Source: JBBQWT01 sp038210375
GTDB taxonomy: Bacteria > Acidobacteriota > Terriglobia > Terriglobales > Acidobacteriaceae
Direction: 5' to 3'
DNA length: 64,000 nt
Assembly (NCBI GenBank): GCA_038210375.1
Contig: JBBQWT010000011.1
Location: 39,215-103,214 of the forward strand
How positions within the stretch are numbered: the first letter of the stretch is position 1; each line of letters begins with the position of its first letter. The notes beneath the pieces are model-generated. The model was not told where the DNA came from and made no database searches. It saw nothing but the letters and a program-made list of their open reading frames with translations. A program made the position numbers and the translations under genes. This document shows, in pieces, positions 44,940 through 54,219 of the stretch.

Positions 44940-44946
44940 TCGATTT

Positions 44947-47934
44947 ATGGGTCATTTTTTAAGATGTGCAGTTTTCACGCTGTCGCTCGCGGCAATGGCG
45001 CTGGCCCAGACTTCTACCGGCGGCATTGAGGGAACGGTTGCGGACCCCAGCGGCGCGGTGGTGCCCAATGCCGTCGTAAGCATCCGCAACGTTGATACCA
45101 ATGCGGTCATAGTCGTCCCCACCGATGATTTTGGCCAATTCCGCAGCGTGAATCTTCCCCCGGCAAACTATCAGGTCAGCGTCAAGATGCGGGGATTCCA
45201 GGAATCGCAGGTTGCGATCCACGTTCCGGTAAGCGGTTCGGTGAACGTCCCCATCCAGTTGCGGGTGCAAGGGCCGCAACCGGAAGTAGTGACCATCATC
45301 GGCTCTGGCGCCAACGCTCCGCTGGATCGTTCGAGCAGCACGATGGGGGCAGTGGTGTCGCAAAAGCAGATTGACGAGCTGCCGCTGGCTTCGCGCAGTT
45401 TTGCCAACATTGCCTACATCGCTCCCATGACCGCGCCGGTGGAGCCCAGCGACCCCACCAAGGCGCGCATCACCGCCGTGGCTTTTGCCGGCAGCTCCGG
45501 TTTGAACGTGGATCTATCGGTCGATGGCGGCGACAATAACGACGATTTCATTGGTGGGTTCCTGCAGAATTATTCACCTGACGCTATCCAGGAATTCAGC
45601 GTGCGCACCGGGCAGTTCGACGCCGACGCCTCGCGCACCAACGGCGGTTCGGTCATCATCGCTACCCGCGCCGGCGGCAACTCCTTTCATGGAGGCGGGG
45701 GAATTTATATTCGCGGCAGCGCATTGAACGCGCGTAATCGACTTGATAATCCCGAGCCCAATCCTAAACAGCCTTTTTCCCGGCAGAACTATTCGGGCAA
45801 CCTGGGCGGTCCGATAGCCAAAGACAAGCTTTGGTTCTTTACCGCGCTGGAACACGTGCACGAGAATGCCAGCGTCGCCTATGGGGATGAGAGCTTGAAG
45901 GAATTTCGCGCCCTGTCGGCGCTGGCCGGCATGGGAGAGATTCCCGGGGTAGCTGCAATCGCCGTGCCTTCCGCGGTGGTGGCGCCCTATCGCGACTGGC
46001 TGTTTAATTCGCGATTTGACTGGCGGGAATCAGACCGGTCGCAGTGGTTCTTCCGTTTCTCGCTCGACCGCAACCGCACCCAGAACGATTTGCTCCAGCA
46101 GGGTACGCTGCCTTCCACTGGAGCCACCACCAACGCCAGTTATTACAGCTTCCTGGTTAACAACCAGATCTCGTTTGGCCCGGAATGGCTGGGGTCATTC
46201 ACTTTTCAGGGCAGTCTTTTCGGCAACCGCAAGCTGCGCAATTCCCAGCTTGGCCTGGCGCTGGCCTTTCCCTTCAGCACCACCAGCCTGACCACTTCGG
46301 GATTTGAAACTTTTGGGGACAACCAGTTTGTCACCGCGATCACCGCCTTCCCGGTGGCGCGCGATCAGCAAAAATATCAGGCGAGGTATGACCTGTCATT
46401 CGCGGGCGCAGGCCACGCCGCCAAGTTCGGCGTGAACTTTATTCACGAACCGGTTTTGAAGGGGGAGTTTTCCGGCAGTCCCGCGCGCCTGGTGGTGTTT
46501 GACCAGAATCCCAGCGACTACCTGGCATCGGGCACGAGCATTCTGCCCATCATCACCGGCACTCCGGTGAGCGACGCCACCAATGGAAATTTCCAGCAGA
46601 ATATCCGGCGCCTCGGTCTTTATTCCCAGGATTCGTGGCACTTGCATCCGCACCTCACAGTCAATTACGGCCTGCGCTATGACACGACTTTCGGTTTATT
46701 CCGCGCCAGCGGGCGCAATCAGGACCAGAACCCGGCGCTGATCGATTTGCGCGCCCTGGGTCTGCCCGCGTCTTCCGGCATCGATACCAGCGCGGTTCCC
46801 CACGACTATCGCGCCGCCTTCGCGCCGCGCCTGGGCATTGTTTATTCGCCCGGCGCGCAGGGGAACACCGTTTTTCGCGCCGGAGTGGGCATGTACTACA
46901 ACGATCTCGCACAGAACGGATGGGCGCAGGCTTTTCAGGCGGTGAACGAGCCAGTGTCCAAGGCGTTGCTTCCCGGCGATCCGGATTTCGTGCCCGGCAA
47001 TCATGCCTACCTGATCGATCCTCAATACCACACGCCCTACGCGCTCGAAGCCAGTGTGGCGGTGGAACATAATTTCAGCCAGGGATTCCGGCTGACCGCG
47101 CAGTATGAGCATCAGCAGGGAGTGCACCAGTACCGGCGCTACGAATACGTCGCGGGCGCGACACTGCCGGCGACGCTGGCCGGCGGAACGGTTCCCGACG
47201 TGACGTTGTTTCGCTCTGATAACCGCTCGCGCTACGACGGGCTGGCGCTGATCGTGCACCATCGCGGCCGCCGCCACGAAGTGACCGCCCATTACACCCT
47301 GGCCAAAGCCACCACGTACGGCGCCACAGTGGGTGAACTGTTCGATTACGTGAATGGAGTCAGCGACGTACGCAACCCGTTCGGCCCCGGCGATCACGGG
47401 CCGTCGGGTGAAGACATCCGCCATCGCTTTGTCCTCTCCGGGACGCTGGCGCTGCCCTACAAATTTCAACTGGCCACGCTGTCGCAATTCGAAAGTGCGC
47501 GGCCCTACACGCTGTCATCGCCGGTCGATCTCAACGGCGACGGCATCGACACCAACGATCGCGCCGTGGTGAACGGGGTGCAGACTTCGCTGGATCAATT
47601 TCGCGGCGTCCCTTTCGCCCAGGTGGATTTGCGGGTAAGCCGCCCCATCATGGTCTCGGAGCATGTCGAGATCCGGCCGTTTGTCGAATTCTTTAACCTG
47701 TTCAACCGCAGCAATCCGGGAAACAACTTCGTCTCCGATGCCGGCGCCTTCCCCGTCGCCGTGGACAACCCCGCCAACATCACTGCGCTGTGCTCCACCG
47801 CCGCAACCTGCCGTCCTATTCATAGTTTCAAGGACCTGCGATTTCCGGGCGGCGCCCTGGGAGATTTTTTTGGTCCCGGCAGCACCGTGGGAATTCCCTT
47901 CGCGGCCCAGCTGGGAATCAAGGTCAGCTTCTAA
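44947..47934 (+). CDS. TonB-dependent outer-membrane receptor with N-terminal regulatory-like domain
   Basis: About 995 residues. Signal peptide (VFTLSLAAMALAQ), then a carboxypeptidase-regulatory-like domain (GGIEGTVADPSGAVVPNAVVSI, residues about 25-105), a plug domain (SQKQIDELPLASRSFANIAYIAP, VDGGDNNDDF, QEFSVRTGQFDADASRTNGGSVI) and a 22-strand barrel. It ends QLGIKVSF, the terminal-Phe outer-membrane signature. This is the domain order of acidobacterial polymer/siderophore-type receptors; the ligand is unknown. The ATG is 7 bases after the peroxiredoxin stop, and the only -10 (TATAAT at 44935-44940) would give a leaderless mRNA, so cotranscription is more likely. Confidence 0.92.
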   Translation: MGHFLRCAVFTLSLAAMALAQTSTGGIEGTVADPSGAVVPNAVVSIRNVDTNAVIVVPTDDFGQFRSVNLPPANYQVSVKMRGFQESQVAIHVPVSGSVNVPIQLRVQGPQPEVVTIIGSGANAPLDRSSSTMGAVVSQKQIDELPLASRSFANIAYIAPMTAPVEPSDPTKARITAVAFAGSSGLNVDLSVDGGDNNDDFIGGFLQNYSPDAIQEFSVRTGQFDADASRTNGGSVIIATRAGGNSFHGGGGIYIRGSALNARNRLDNPEPNPKQPFSRQNYSGNLGGPIAKDKLWFFTALEHVHENASVAYGDESLKEFRALSALAGMGEIPGVAAIAVPSAVVAPYRDWLFNSRFDWRESDRSQWFFRFSLDRNRTQNDLLQQGTLPSTGATTNASYYSFLVNNQISFGPEWLGSFTFQGSLFGNRKLRNSQLGLALAFPFSTTSLTTSGFETFGDNQFVTAITAFPVARDQQKYQARYDLSFAGAGHAAKFGVNFIHEPVLKGEFSGSPARLVVFDQNPSDYLASGTSILPIITGTPVSDATNGNFQQNIRRLGLYSQDSWHLHPHLTVNYGLRYDTTFGLFRASGRNQDQNPALIDLRALGLPASSGIDTSAVPHDYRAAFAPRLGIVYSPGAQGNTVFRAGVGMYYNDLAQNGWAQAFQAVNEPVSKALLPGDPDFVPGNHAYLIDPQYHTPYALEASVAVEHNFSQGFRLTAQYEHQQGVHQYRRYEYVAGATLPATLAGGTVPDVTLFRSDNRSRYDGLALIVHHRGRRHEVTAHYTLAKATTYGATVGELFDYVNGVSDVRNPFGPGDHGPSGEDIRHRFVLSGTLALPYKFQLATLSQFESARPYTLSSPVDLNGDGIDTNDRAVVNGVQTSLDQFRGVPFAQVDLRVSRPIMVSEHVEIRPFVEFFNLFNRSNPGNNFVSDAGAFPVAVDNPANITALCSTAATCRPIHSFKDLRFPGGALGDFFGPGSTVGIPFAAQLGIKVSF

Positions 47935-47939
47935 GCGCG

Positions 47940-47963
47940 AAAAAGCCGCCCCGCAGGGCGGCC
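47940..47963 (-). terminator. Rho-independent terminator of the DsbA-like gene
   Basis: On the minus strand GCCGCCC (47956-47962) pairs with GGGCGGC (47945-47951) around TGCG, and a five-T run follows. It begins 21 bases after the stop of the DsbA-like gene and also separates the convergent TonB receptor from it. Confidence 0.88.
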
Positions 47964-47983
47964 TGGCAATGCAATCCGATAGT

Positions 47984-48640
47984 TCAGCGCCTTGCGGCCC
48001 GCTTAGAGCGCTTCCGGGTTTTGACCGCCGCCGCCGGAGCGGCTTCCGCCGTTGCCCCCTGCTTCATCTGATCGATCATGTGGTAGAGCTGCGAACGGTC
48101 CACCACTTCCACAAACGGCTCACCGGTATTGCGATGGCTGGCCACGTAGATGGTGGGAGTGTGTTCAATCCCAACTCTCTGGCCCAGCGCGTAATCGGCG
48201 CGGACCTTCTCCTCGAGTTTCTTGCCGGGATCGACCAGCATGGGGAACTTGACCCTGTTTTCCGCGGCAAACTTTTCGGTAAACGTCCGCAGATTATCGG
48301 GAGTGATCGAGGGCTGGTTGCGGAAGAGCTCGTCGCGGTAGGCGTCCCCCAGTTTTTCCGACTTGAGGTCAAAAAAGCGGGCATTGATCGCCGCCTGGAA
48401 CGACCAGTTGTGCTGGGGCAGGGGGAAGTCATGCCTGACCAGCGGGATCTTGTAGGTATGCGCGGCCTCGACCATAAGCGGCGCGGCGCGGGCGCAATCC
48501 GGGCACTGCAGGTCCTCGAAGATGATGAGGGCCACGGCCGAGCCTTTGGGCGGTTTCAGCGAAGAGGTATCGACCGCCCCCGCTGTAACCACAAGCACGA
48601 GAGGCAAAAGACACGCTGCAATTCTGGCAAGGTTATGCAT
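47984..48640 (-). CDS. Exported thioredoxin-fold protein (DsbA/DsbG-like)
   Basis: 218 residues from ATG 48640, supported by an AAGGAA ribosome binding site. A signal peptide (MHNLARIAACLLPLVLVVTAGA) precedes the domain. The active site is EDLQCPDCARAA (CxxC), followed by a helical insertion (LPQHNWSFQAAINARFF) and the cis-Pro strand EHTPTIYVAS. It is likely a periplasmic oxidoreductase or disulfide isomerase. It ends with a basic tail (KTRKRSKRAARR). It is divergent from the EF-G-like gene. Confidence 0.85.
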   Translation of the reverse strand: MHNLARIAACLLPLVLVVTAGAVDTSSLKPPKGSAVALIIFEDLQCPDCARAAPLMVEAAHTYKIPLVRHDFPLPQHNWSFQAAINARFFDLKSEKLGDAYRDELFRNQPSITPDNLRTFTEKFAAENRVKFPMLVDPGKKLEEKVRADYALGQRVGIEHTPTIYVASHRNTGEPFVEVVDRSQLYHMIDQMKQGATAEAAPAAAVKTRKRSKRAARR

Positions 48641-48847
48641 TTTTAGATTCCTTAACTTGATTAGAATCATTTTCCGCGGGTTTGGCGTCAGAATTTTCTG
48701 TCGCTGCCGCGCGACGCCATCATTAATGTTAACCCGGTTGGCTGATATTTATCCATTGGCGGGGGAATATCCTCAATTGAGACGGTTTCCGGCGATGTGC
48801 TAGCATCGTTGCCCGCGCACCGCCCCGCCGTTGAAAGGAGATACGCC

Positions 48848-50947
48848 GTGAAGGTTTACGAAGGCGCTCAAATCCGCAACGTGGCCATGGTTGGCCATTC
48901 CCACGCCGGCAAAACTTCGCTCTTGTCCGCCATGCTGTACGCATCGGGCGCCACCCCCCAGTGGGGACGGGTGGACGAAGGCTCGACCACCACCGATCAC
49001 GACGAAGAGGAAATCGCGCGGCGGATGTCGATTTCGACTTCCGCGGCCTACGCCGAGTGGAACCACGCCAAGATCAACTTTCTTGATACCCCGGGCTTCA
49101 ACATGTTCATTCACGAGGCCAAGGCCGCCATGATCGCCTGCGAAGCCGCGCTGGTGGTGATCGATGGCGTGGCCGGGGTTGAGGTGATGACCGAACGCGC
49201 CTGGGGCTACGCCGAAGAATTTGAGCTGCCGCGCATCATCGTGGTCAGCCGGATGGACCGCGATCACGCCGATGTGGAGCGGGTTTACGAATCGATCACC
49301 CGCGCCTTTGGCCGCACCGTGGTCACCGCGCAGCTGCCCATCGGCAAGGAAAAATCGCTGTCCGGCATGGTGGATATCGTGCGTATGCGCGCCTACGCGT
49401 ATGAGATGGGCGGCAACGGCAAGGGACGGGAGATCGAGATACCCGCCGGAATGGAAGGGTTGGCCAAGGCGGCGCACGAGCGCCTGGTGGAGCAGATTGC
49501 GGAAAGCAATGACGAGCTCATGACCGAATTCTTTGATACCGGCACGCTGGGCGAAGAGCATCTGGTGGCGGGCATGCGCAACGCCATTCGCGAGCGCCGT
49601 ATTTTCCCGGTGTTGTTTGCGTCGGGCCTGGGAAACATCGGCATCGATCGCGTCCTCGATTTCACTGTGGACTTTCTGCCCGCCGCCACCGAGCGGCCAC
49701 CGGTGGCCGCCGCGGCGGTCGATGGCAAGGAACCCGCGGTGCGCGAGGTGAAAGATTCCGCCCCGTTGTCGCTTTACGTTTTCAAGACCGTGTCCGATCC
49801 GTTTGCGGGACGAGTGTCTTTTTTCAAAGTTTTTTCCGGGTGCGCCAGGAACGACGCGGCAGTGCAGAATTTCACCCGCAACGGCAGCGAGAAACTGTCG
49901 CATCTTTCCATCATGCAGGGCAAGAACGCGATTCCCGTGACCGAATTGCACGCCGGTGACATCGGCGCGGTGGCCAAACTCAAAGACACCCTGACCGGCG
50001 ACACCTTGGGCGAGAAGGCCCATCCCATTCAGTATCCCGGGCTGCAACTGGCGGAGCCGGCCATCACCTTTGCGGTGGAGCCGAAGTCCCGCGCCGACGA
50101 AGACAAGCTGGGCAACGGAATTCACAAGCTGATGGAAGAGGACTTGATGGTGCGCTTCTATCGCGATCCGCAGACCAAGGAATTCCTGGTGTCAGGCACC
50201 GGCCAGCAGCATATTGAGGTCATCGTCTCCAAGCTCAAAAAACGTTATCACTCCGAAGTGCTGCTGAAGGCGCCCAAGGTCCCGTATCGTGAGACCATTC
50301 GCGGCAAGGCGGACGTGCAGGGCCGGCACAAGAAGCAAACCGGCGGACACGGGCAGTATGGCGACTGCAAGATTCGCATGGAGCCGCTGCAGCGCGGATC
50401 AAACTTCGAATTTGCCAACGAAATTTTCGGCGGCTCCATTCCCAAGAATTTCATTCCCGCGATTGAAAAAGGAATCGTGGAAGCGGCGCAACGCGGCTAC
50501 CTGGCGGGGTTTCCGGTGGTGGATTTCAAGGTCATCCTCTACGACGGCTCTTATCACGACGTCGATTCCAACGAGCTGTCATTCAAGAACGCCGGGCGCA
50601 TCGCCTTCAAGAAAGCCATGGAAGTGGCCAAGCCGGCGCTGCTCGAACCCATCATGCATGCCGACATCACCGTGCCCGACGAGTATGCGGGCGCCATTAT
50701 GGGCGACCTCAACTCGCGGCGCGGCCGCATTCAGGGCATGGACAACAAAGGCAGCAACACTATCGTCAAGGCGGTGATTCCCATGGCGGAAATGCTGACC
50801 TACGGCGCCGACCTGACATCCATGACCCAAGGCCGGGGAAGTTTTCATATGGAAATGGACCACTACGATGTGGTTCCCATGGCGATCCAGGAAAAAATCG
50901 TGGCCGCGGCCAAAGGCTTACGCGGCGATGAAGATGAAGATGAATAG
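48848..50947 (+). CDS. Elongation factor G-like GTPase (EF-G2 type)
   Basis: 699 residues from GTG 48848, which has an AAAGGAGA ribosome binding site. G1 reads AMVGHSHAGKTS, G3 FLDTPGFNMF, and G4 SRMDRDHAD, which differs from the NKMD of canonical EF-G. The five EF-G domains are present, with TGGHGQYGDCKIRMEPL in domain IV and PMAEMLTYGADLTSMTQGRG in domain V. These features fit the second EF-G paralog found in many bacteria, whose role is not the main translocase. The classical fusA is not in this window. Confidence 0.9.
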   Translation: MKVYEGAQIRNVAMVGHSHAGKTSLLSAMLYASGATPQWGRVDEGSTTTDHDEEEIARRMSISTSAAYAEWNHAKINFLDTPGFNMFIHEAKAAMIACEAALVVIDGVAGVEVMTERAWGYAEEFELPRIIVVSRMDRDHADVERVYESITRAFGRTVVTAQLPIGKEKSLSGMVDIVRMRAYAYEMGGNGKGREIEIPAGMEGLAKAAHERLVEQIAESNDELMTEFFDTGTLGEEHLVAGMRNAIRERRIFPVLFASGLGNIGIDRVLDFTVDFLPAATERPPVAAAAVDGKEPAVREVKDSAPLSLYVFKTVSDPFAGRVSFFKVFSGCARNDAAVQNFTRNGSEKLSHLSIMQGKNAIPVTELHAGDIGAVAKLKDTLTGDTLGEKAHPIQYPGLQLAEPAITFAVEPKSRADEDKLGNGIHKLMEEDLMVRFYRDPQTKEFLVSGTGQQHIEVIVSKLKKRYHSEVLLKAPKVPYRETIRGKADVQGRHKKQTGGHGQYGDCKIRMEPLQRGSNFEFANEIFGGSIPKNFIPAIEKGIVEAAQRGYLAGFPVVDFKVILYDGSYHDVDSNELSFKNAGRIAFKKAMEVAKPALLEPIMHADITVPDEYAGAIMGDLNSRRGRIQGMDNKGSNTIVKAVIPMAEMLTYGADLTSMTQGRGSFHMEMDHYDVVPMAIQEKIVAAAKGLRGDEDEDE

Positions 50948-51006
50948 CCGCGCGGCCCGCACCGTCGTGCCGAACGGATCCAAATTGATTTAGGGAGGAA
51001 ATTTCC

Positions 51007-51756
51007 TTGTCCAGCAGAGTGGCAATCTTCTTCGTGCTGTTAGCAGCGGTGGCCGCATCCGCGTCGGAAAGCCGTACGGTCACCTACCAGAGCGGCGATG
51101 AAACCGTGAGTGGCGTGCTCTACATGCCGGAGCACGCGAAAGGGCGGGCGCCCGCCATCGTCGTGATTCACGAATGGTGGGGCCTGAACGACTGGACCAA
51201 AGACCAGGCGGCCAAACTGGCGAGGCAGGGCTATGCCGCGCTGGCGGTCGATCTTTATCGCGGCAAGACCACGGCTGATCCTGAAGTGGCGCATGAGTTG
51301 ATGCGAGGGTTGCCGGAAGACCGGGCGCGGCGGGATTTGCTGGCGGCGGTCAAATTCCTGAAGGTCCAGAAGAATGTCCGCGGCGATCGCATTGCGGTCA
51401 TCGGGTGGTGCATGGGAGGCGGCTATGCCGAATCCCTGGCAATTGCCGATCCTGACCTGGCGGCGGCGGTGATCAACTACGGCCACCTCAGCACCGAAAA
51501 GGAAACCCTGGAGCAGATTCATGCGCCCGTGCTGGGATTGTTCGGCGCGCTCGACCGCGGCATTCCGCCGGAGAGCGTGCAGAAATTTGAGAGCACCATG
51601 AAAGGCCTGGGCAAGAGCGTGGAAACGCACATCTACGCCGACGCCGGCCATGGGTTCCAGAATCCGGCAAACAAGTCCGCCTACCGCCCCGAGGATACCG
51701 AGGACGCGTGGAAACGGATTACCGCATTCCTCGCAGCCCACTTGAAGAAGAAATAG
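51007..51756 (+). CDS. Exported dienelactone hydrolase family protein (Cys nucleophile)
   Basis: 249 residues. A signal peptide (VAIFFVLLAAVAASASE) and the dienelactone-hydrolase pattern: IHEWWGLND, nucleophile GWCMGGGYA (Cys), acid GALDRGIP, His AGHGFQNP. True dienelactone hydrolases open lactone rings in chlorocatechol degradation, but no pathway genes are nearby and this copy is exported. Start TTG 51007 has a strong GGAGGAA ribosome binding site, 6-8 bases upstream. It follows the EF-G-like gene after 59 bases. Confidence 0.85.
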   Translation: MSSRVAIFFVLLAAVAASASESRTVTYQSGDETVSGVLYMPEHAKGRAPAIVVIHEWWGLNDWTKDQAAKLARQGYAALAVDLYRGKTTADPEVAHELMRGLPEDRARRDLLAAVKFLKVQKNVRGDRIAVIGWCMGGGYAESLAIADPDLAAAVINYGHLSTEKETLEQIHAPVLGLFGALDRGIPPESVQKFESTMKGLGKSVETHIYADAGHGFQNPANKSAYRPEDTEDAWKRITAFLAAHLKKK

Positions 51757-51861
51757 GCTGCTTGAAAAAATATGGTTGGGCGCCAGATTGGAAAGGCGGG
51801 TGCGTTTCTGCCCTGAAAATGCGGCATTACAGAAAAAATTTGCGGAAAATGTAATTTCCAC

Positions 51862-51890
51862 TTGCCAGCAGGTACTACTCTGGTTACTAT
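51862..51890 (+). promoter_or_regulatory. Promoter of the XRE regulator
   Basis: TTGCCA (51862-51867), a 17-base spacer, TACTAT (51885-51890). An inverted repeat GGAAA-n6-TTTCC (51844-51859) sits just upstream and could be an operator. The transcript would start near 51897. Confidence 0.6.
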
Positions 51891-51939
51891 GCAGTTCACC
51901 CCCTGTATCCGAATCCTGAACCCCTAAGAAGCATTGCCA

Positions 51940-52293
51940 ATGATGAATATCGGCGAGACCATCCGCAATTTCCGCATACAAAAAGGCATGTCCCAAGGGG
52001 ACATCGAGAAGCGAACCGGTCTGCTGCGCTGCTATTTGTCGCGGGTAGAGAACGGGCACACCATCCCATCGCTGGATACGCTGGCGAAGATCGCATCGTC
52101 AATGGATATGGTGCTTTCGCAGTTTTTCGCGGGACAAGCGGCCGAGAATGGCGCGGGCAAGAACGTGCCGCAGCTGAACGAAGATGAGCTTAGATTTTTG
52201 ACCCAGATCCGGCGCTATTCCTCCAACTTGAACGATAGTGATCGCAAGCTGGTGCTGGCCATGGTCAAGAAAATGGCGGCCAGCAGCAAGTAA
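51940..52293 (+). CDS. XRE-family helix-turn-helix transcription regulator
   Basis: 117 residues from ATG 51940 (MMNIGETIRNFRIQKGMSQ). The N-terminal HTH (residues about 5-60) has the typical Q-x-x-I-x-x-R-T-G-L and RVENGHTIPSLDTLAKIASSM segments. The C-terminal 50 residues (LNEDELRFLTQIRRYSSNLNDSDRKLVLAMVKKM) are helical and may dimerise. There is no sensor domain. Its own promoter and a nearby inverted repeat suggest self-regulation, which is inference. Confidence 0.88.
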   Translation: MMNIGETIRNFRIQKGMSQGDIEKRTGLLRCYLSRVENGHTIPSLDTLAKIASSMDMVLSQFFAGQAAENGAGKNVPQLNEDELRFLTQIRRYSSNLNDSDRKLVLAMVKKMAASSK

Positions 52294-52528
52294 GCCTTGC
52301 TCGCGGCATGCTTCCCGTAAAGGGAAATCTGGCGCGCCGAACCTGCCCGTACGCTTGCGAATACGCGCCCCTGGCGGCAAAATAAGTTCAGCAAAATAAA
52401 CTTGGTCCCAGCATGCAGGTGAACCGCCCAATCCGCACGAATCAATTTTCATCGCGCCGGATTGCGCAACCCTTGCGGCTGCCGGCGCTGATCAGGTCGG
52501 TCGAACCGGCCGGGGACAACCGCTAACC

Positions 52529-53143
52529 GTGACCATCGACGAGGAACTCTCCCTTCTCGAAGACTCTGTCCGTAAATTGAAAATCGAATATGACGTGTAT
52601 TTTGGCGGCGGCAGCAAGAAGCCCCCCATCGAAACCGAATATCGCGTCAATGCTTTCATCAAGAAGTATGGTGACAGCCAGAAACTAAGCTTCGCCCAGC
52701 GCTTTAAATACAACTCCACGGTGCAGCGCTACGCCCTGTACAACGGCCTGTGGCAACAGAAGTTGCGGATCAAGGAAGAAGGCTACCGCCGCCCGGCGGA
52801 CGCCGCGTTAGGCATTGCAGGAATGCGCGCCACCGAAGAGCGCGAAGCCAGCGAATCACTCACCGGCGGCAAGCATCCCTCAGCGCCCCCGGAGGTATTC
52901 GTCGCCAATTTCTTTAATGTGGAGGCGGAAGCCGAGCAGGTCACGTCACTGTACAACGCCATCATGGATGCCAAGAAGAAGACCGGCGAATGGGCTCCCG
53001 GCGGCGACGTGGCCACCTTCAAGAATTTCGTCAAGAAAAAGACGGAGCAGATTCAAAGAGAATTCCAGTGCCTCGAAGTCGAGTATTCGGTGAAGACCGA
53101 AGATAATCAGGTGCGGCTGAAAGTGAAGCCCAAGACTTCGTAA
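52529..53143 (+). CDS. Protein resembling the MXAN_5187 C-terminal domain family
   Basis: 204 residues. The opening is helical, EELSLLEDSVRKLKIEYDVYFGGGSKKPP, followed by FAQRFKYNSTVQRYALYNGLW; this order of segments matches the MXAN_5187 C-terminal-like family, known mostly from Myxococcus and Acidobacteria. The C-terminal half is helical (KNFVKKKTEQIQREFQCLEVEY). It has no signal or membrane segment. The start is GTG 52529. I base the family call on memory of the pattern and rate it moderate; function unknown. Confidence 0.6.
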   Translation: MTIDEELSLLEDSVRKLKIEYDVYFGGGSKKPPIETEYRVNAFIKKYGDSQKLSFAQRFKYNSTVQRYALYNGLWQQKLRIKEEGYRRPADAALGIAGMRATEEREASESLTGGKHPSAPPEVFVANFFNVEAEAEQVTSLYNAIMDAKKKTGEWAPGGDVATFKNFVKKKTEQIQREFQCLEVEYSVKTEDNQVRLKVKPKTS

Positions 53144-53289
53144 GAACGCCCGCGGCCTGACACCCCTGCTCTATGCTTACGACCCAGAGTACAGTGAAGG
53201 CTTTCGTAACCGGCCATGATGCCTCCAATGAGGGCGCATGGCCTCCCATCCCTTGACCCGCGCATTACAGATGGGCCACTTTGGAGTTC

Positions 53290-54117
53290 ATGATGGCAAG
53301 CAGTGTGTACGGTAAGTCGCCGATAGGAATAATGCTTCATTTTTTAATATGTTGCGCTCTACTGGTGGGCGTCGTCTTTGGTCAAGCAGACCGCCCGCAG
53401 CCGTGGATCAGGCGGCCAGTTGATAAGACGGAGGTAGCCGATGCCGTCGCAAGGGTGAAGTCGGGAAAGTTCAACGGCTACCACTTAGGAGTGATCGGCG
53501 AGGCCGGCGCGATCGAAGCCATTCCTGACCTGGAAGTACAGTTTGCGCGCGATCCGGATCCGCTCGAGAAGGCGAAAATTGCCCAGGTGCTTCTCGCGCT
53601 CGGGGACAGGAAGGACGCTTACTGGAACTTCCTTGTAGAGTTGGCGAAGCCTGCGTTGGAAATTGACGCTCCCAATCCAATACATTTTGATGCTCAGGGA
53701 AAATCCTTACCTGGCCTCTCGCCAAAATTCATTGCGTGGGCGGAAGCTCATGGTCAATCGCCCTATCAAGCAGGTGAAAATGCGGTCTATTTATATCCCG
53801 GCATAGTGATGCTGGTAGGAGCGACGCGAGATTCGAGAGCACTCCCGTTGCTTCGACGAGCTCTTTCGTCTCCGAACTCCCAGATTGCGGCTGCGGCGGC
53901 TATGGGTTTGGCCGAGGTCCGGGATGCGACGTCGATCCCGCTAATTATCGGGAGATGCAAAGAGACGCCAGCAGAAGCGGCCAGCCTCATTGCCGAATCG
54001 CTGTTGTACTTCGATGATCCGCAAGCACAGAACGCCGTCGATACTTTCGTACCCAAAGAGCGAGCGAAGATACTCCGGGAAGCAAGGAAGATGGGAAGGG
54101 GAGCTCTGCACCGCTAG
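53290..54117 (+). CDS. Exported HEAT-repeat-like protein
   Basis: 275 residues from ATG 53290 (the frame opens at TTG 53281). A signal peptide (MLHFLICCALLVGVVFGQ) is followed by helical repeats (AIEAIPDLEVQFARDPDPLEKAKIAQVLLALGDRKD; RALPLLRRALSSPNSQIAAAAAMGLAEVRDATSIPLIIG) that resemble HEAT/PBS-lyase repeats. These scaffolds usually bind partner proteins. Its codon use is slightly more AT-rich than its neighbours. No function can be assigned. Confidence 0.7.
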   Translation: MMASSVYGKSPIGIMLHFLICCALLVGVVFGQADRPQPWIRRPVDKTEVADAVARVKSGKFNGYHLGVIGEAGAIEAIPDLEVQFARDPDPLEKAKIAQVLLALGDRKDAYWNFLVELAKPALEIDAPNPIHFDAQGKSLPGLSPKFIAWAEAHGQSPYQAGENAVYLYPGIVMLVGATRDSRALPLLRRALSSPNSQIAAAAAMGLAEVRDATSIPLIIGRCKETPAEAASLIAESLLYFDDPQAQNAVDTFVPKERAKILREARKMGRGALHR

Positions 54118-54219
54118 TTGTCCGTAACGGCAGAGCAATCGCGCTTAAGCAGGTCCCGCGGTTGGCACCTTCTTCCGCCATCTGCGGTATCCTGCCCTGT
54201 ACTACTCCCCGAGGTTCCC

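Noticed and set aside
48800..50125. 441-residue minus-strand open frame
   Set aside because: Antisense shadow of the EF-G-like gene, rich in His and Gly with no motif.
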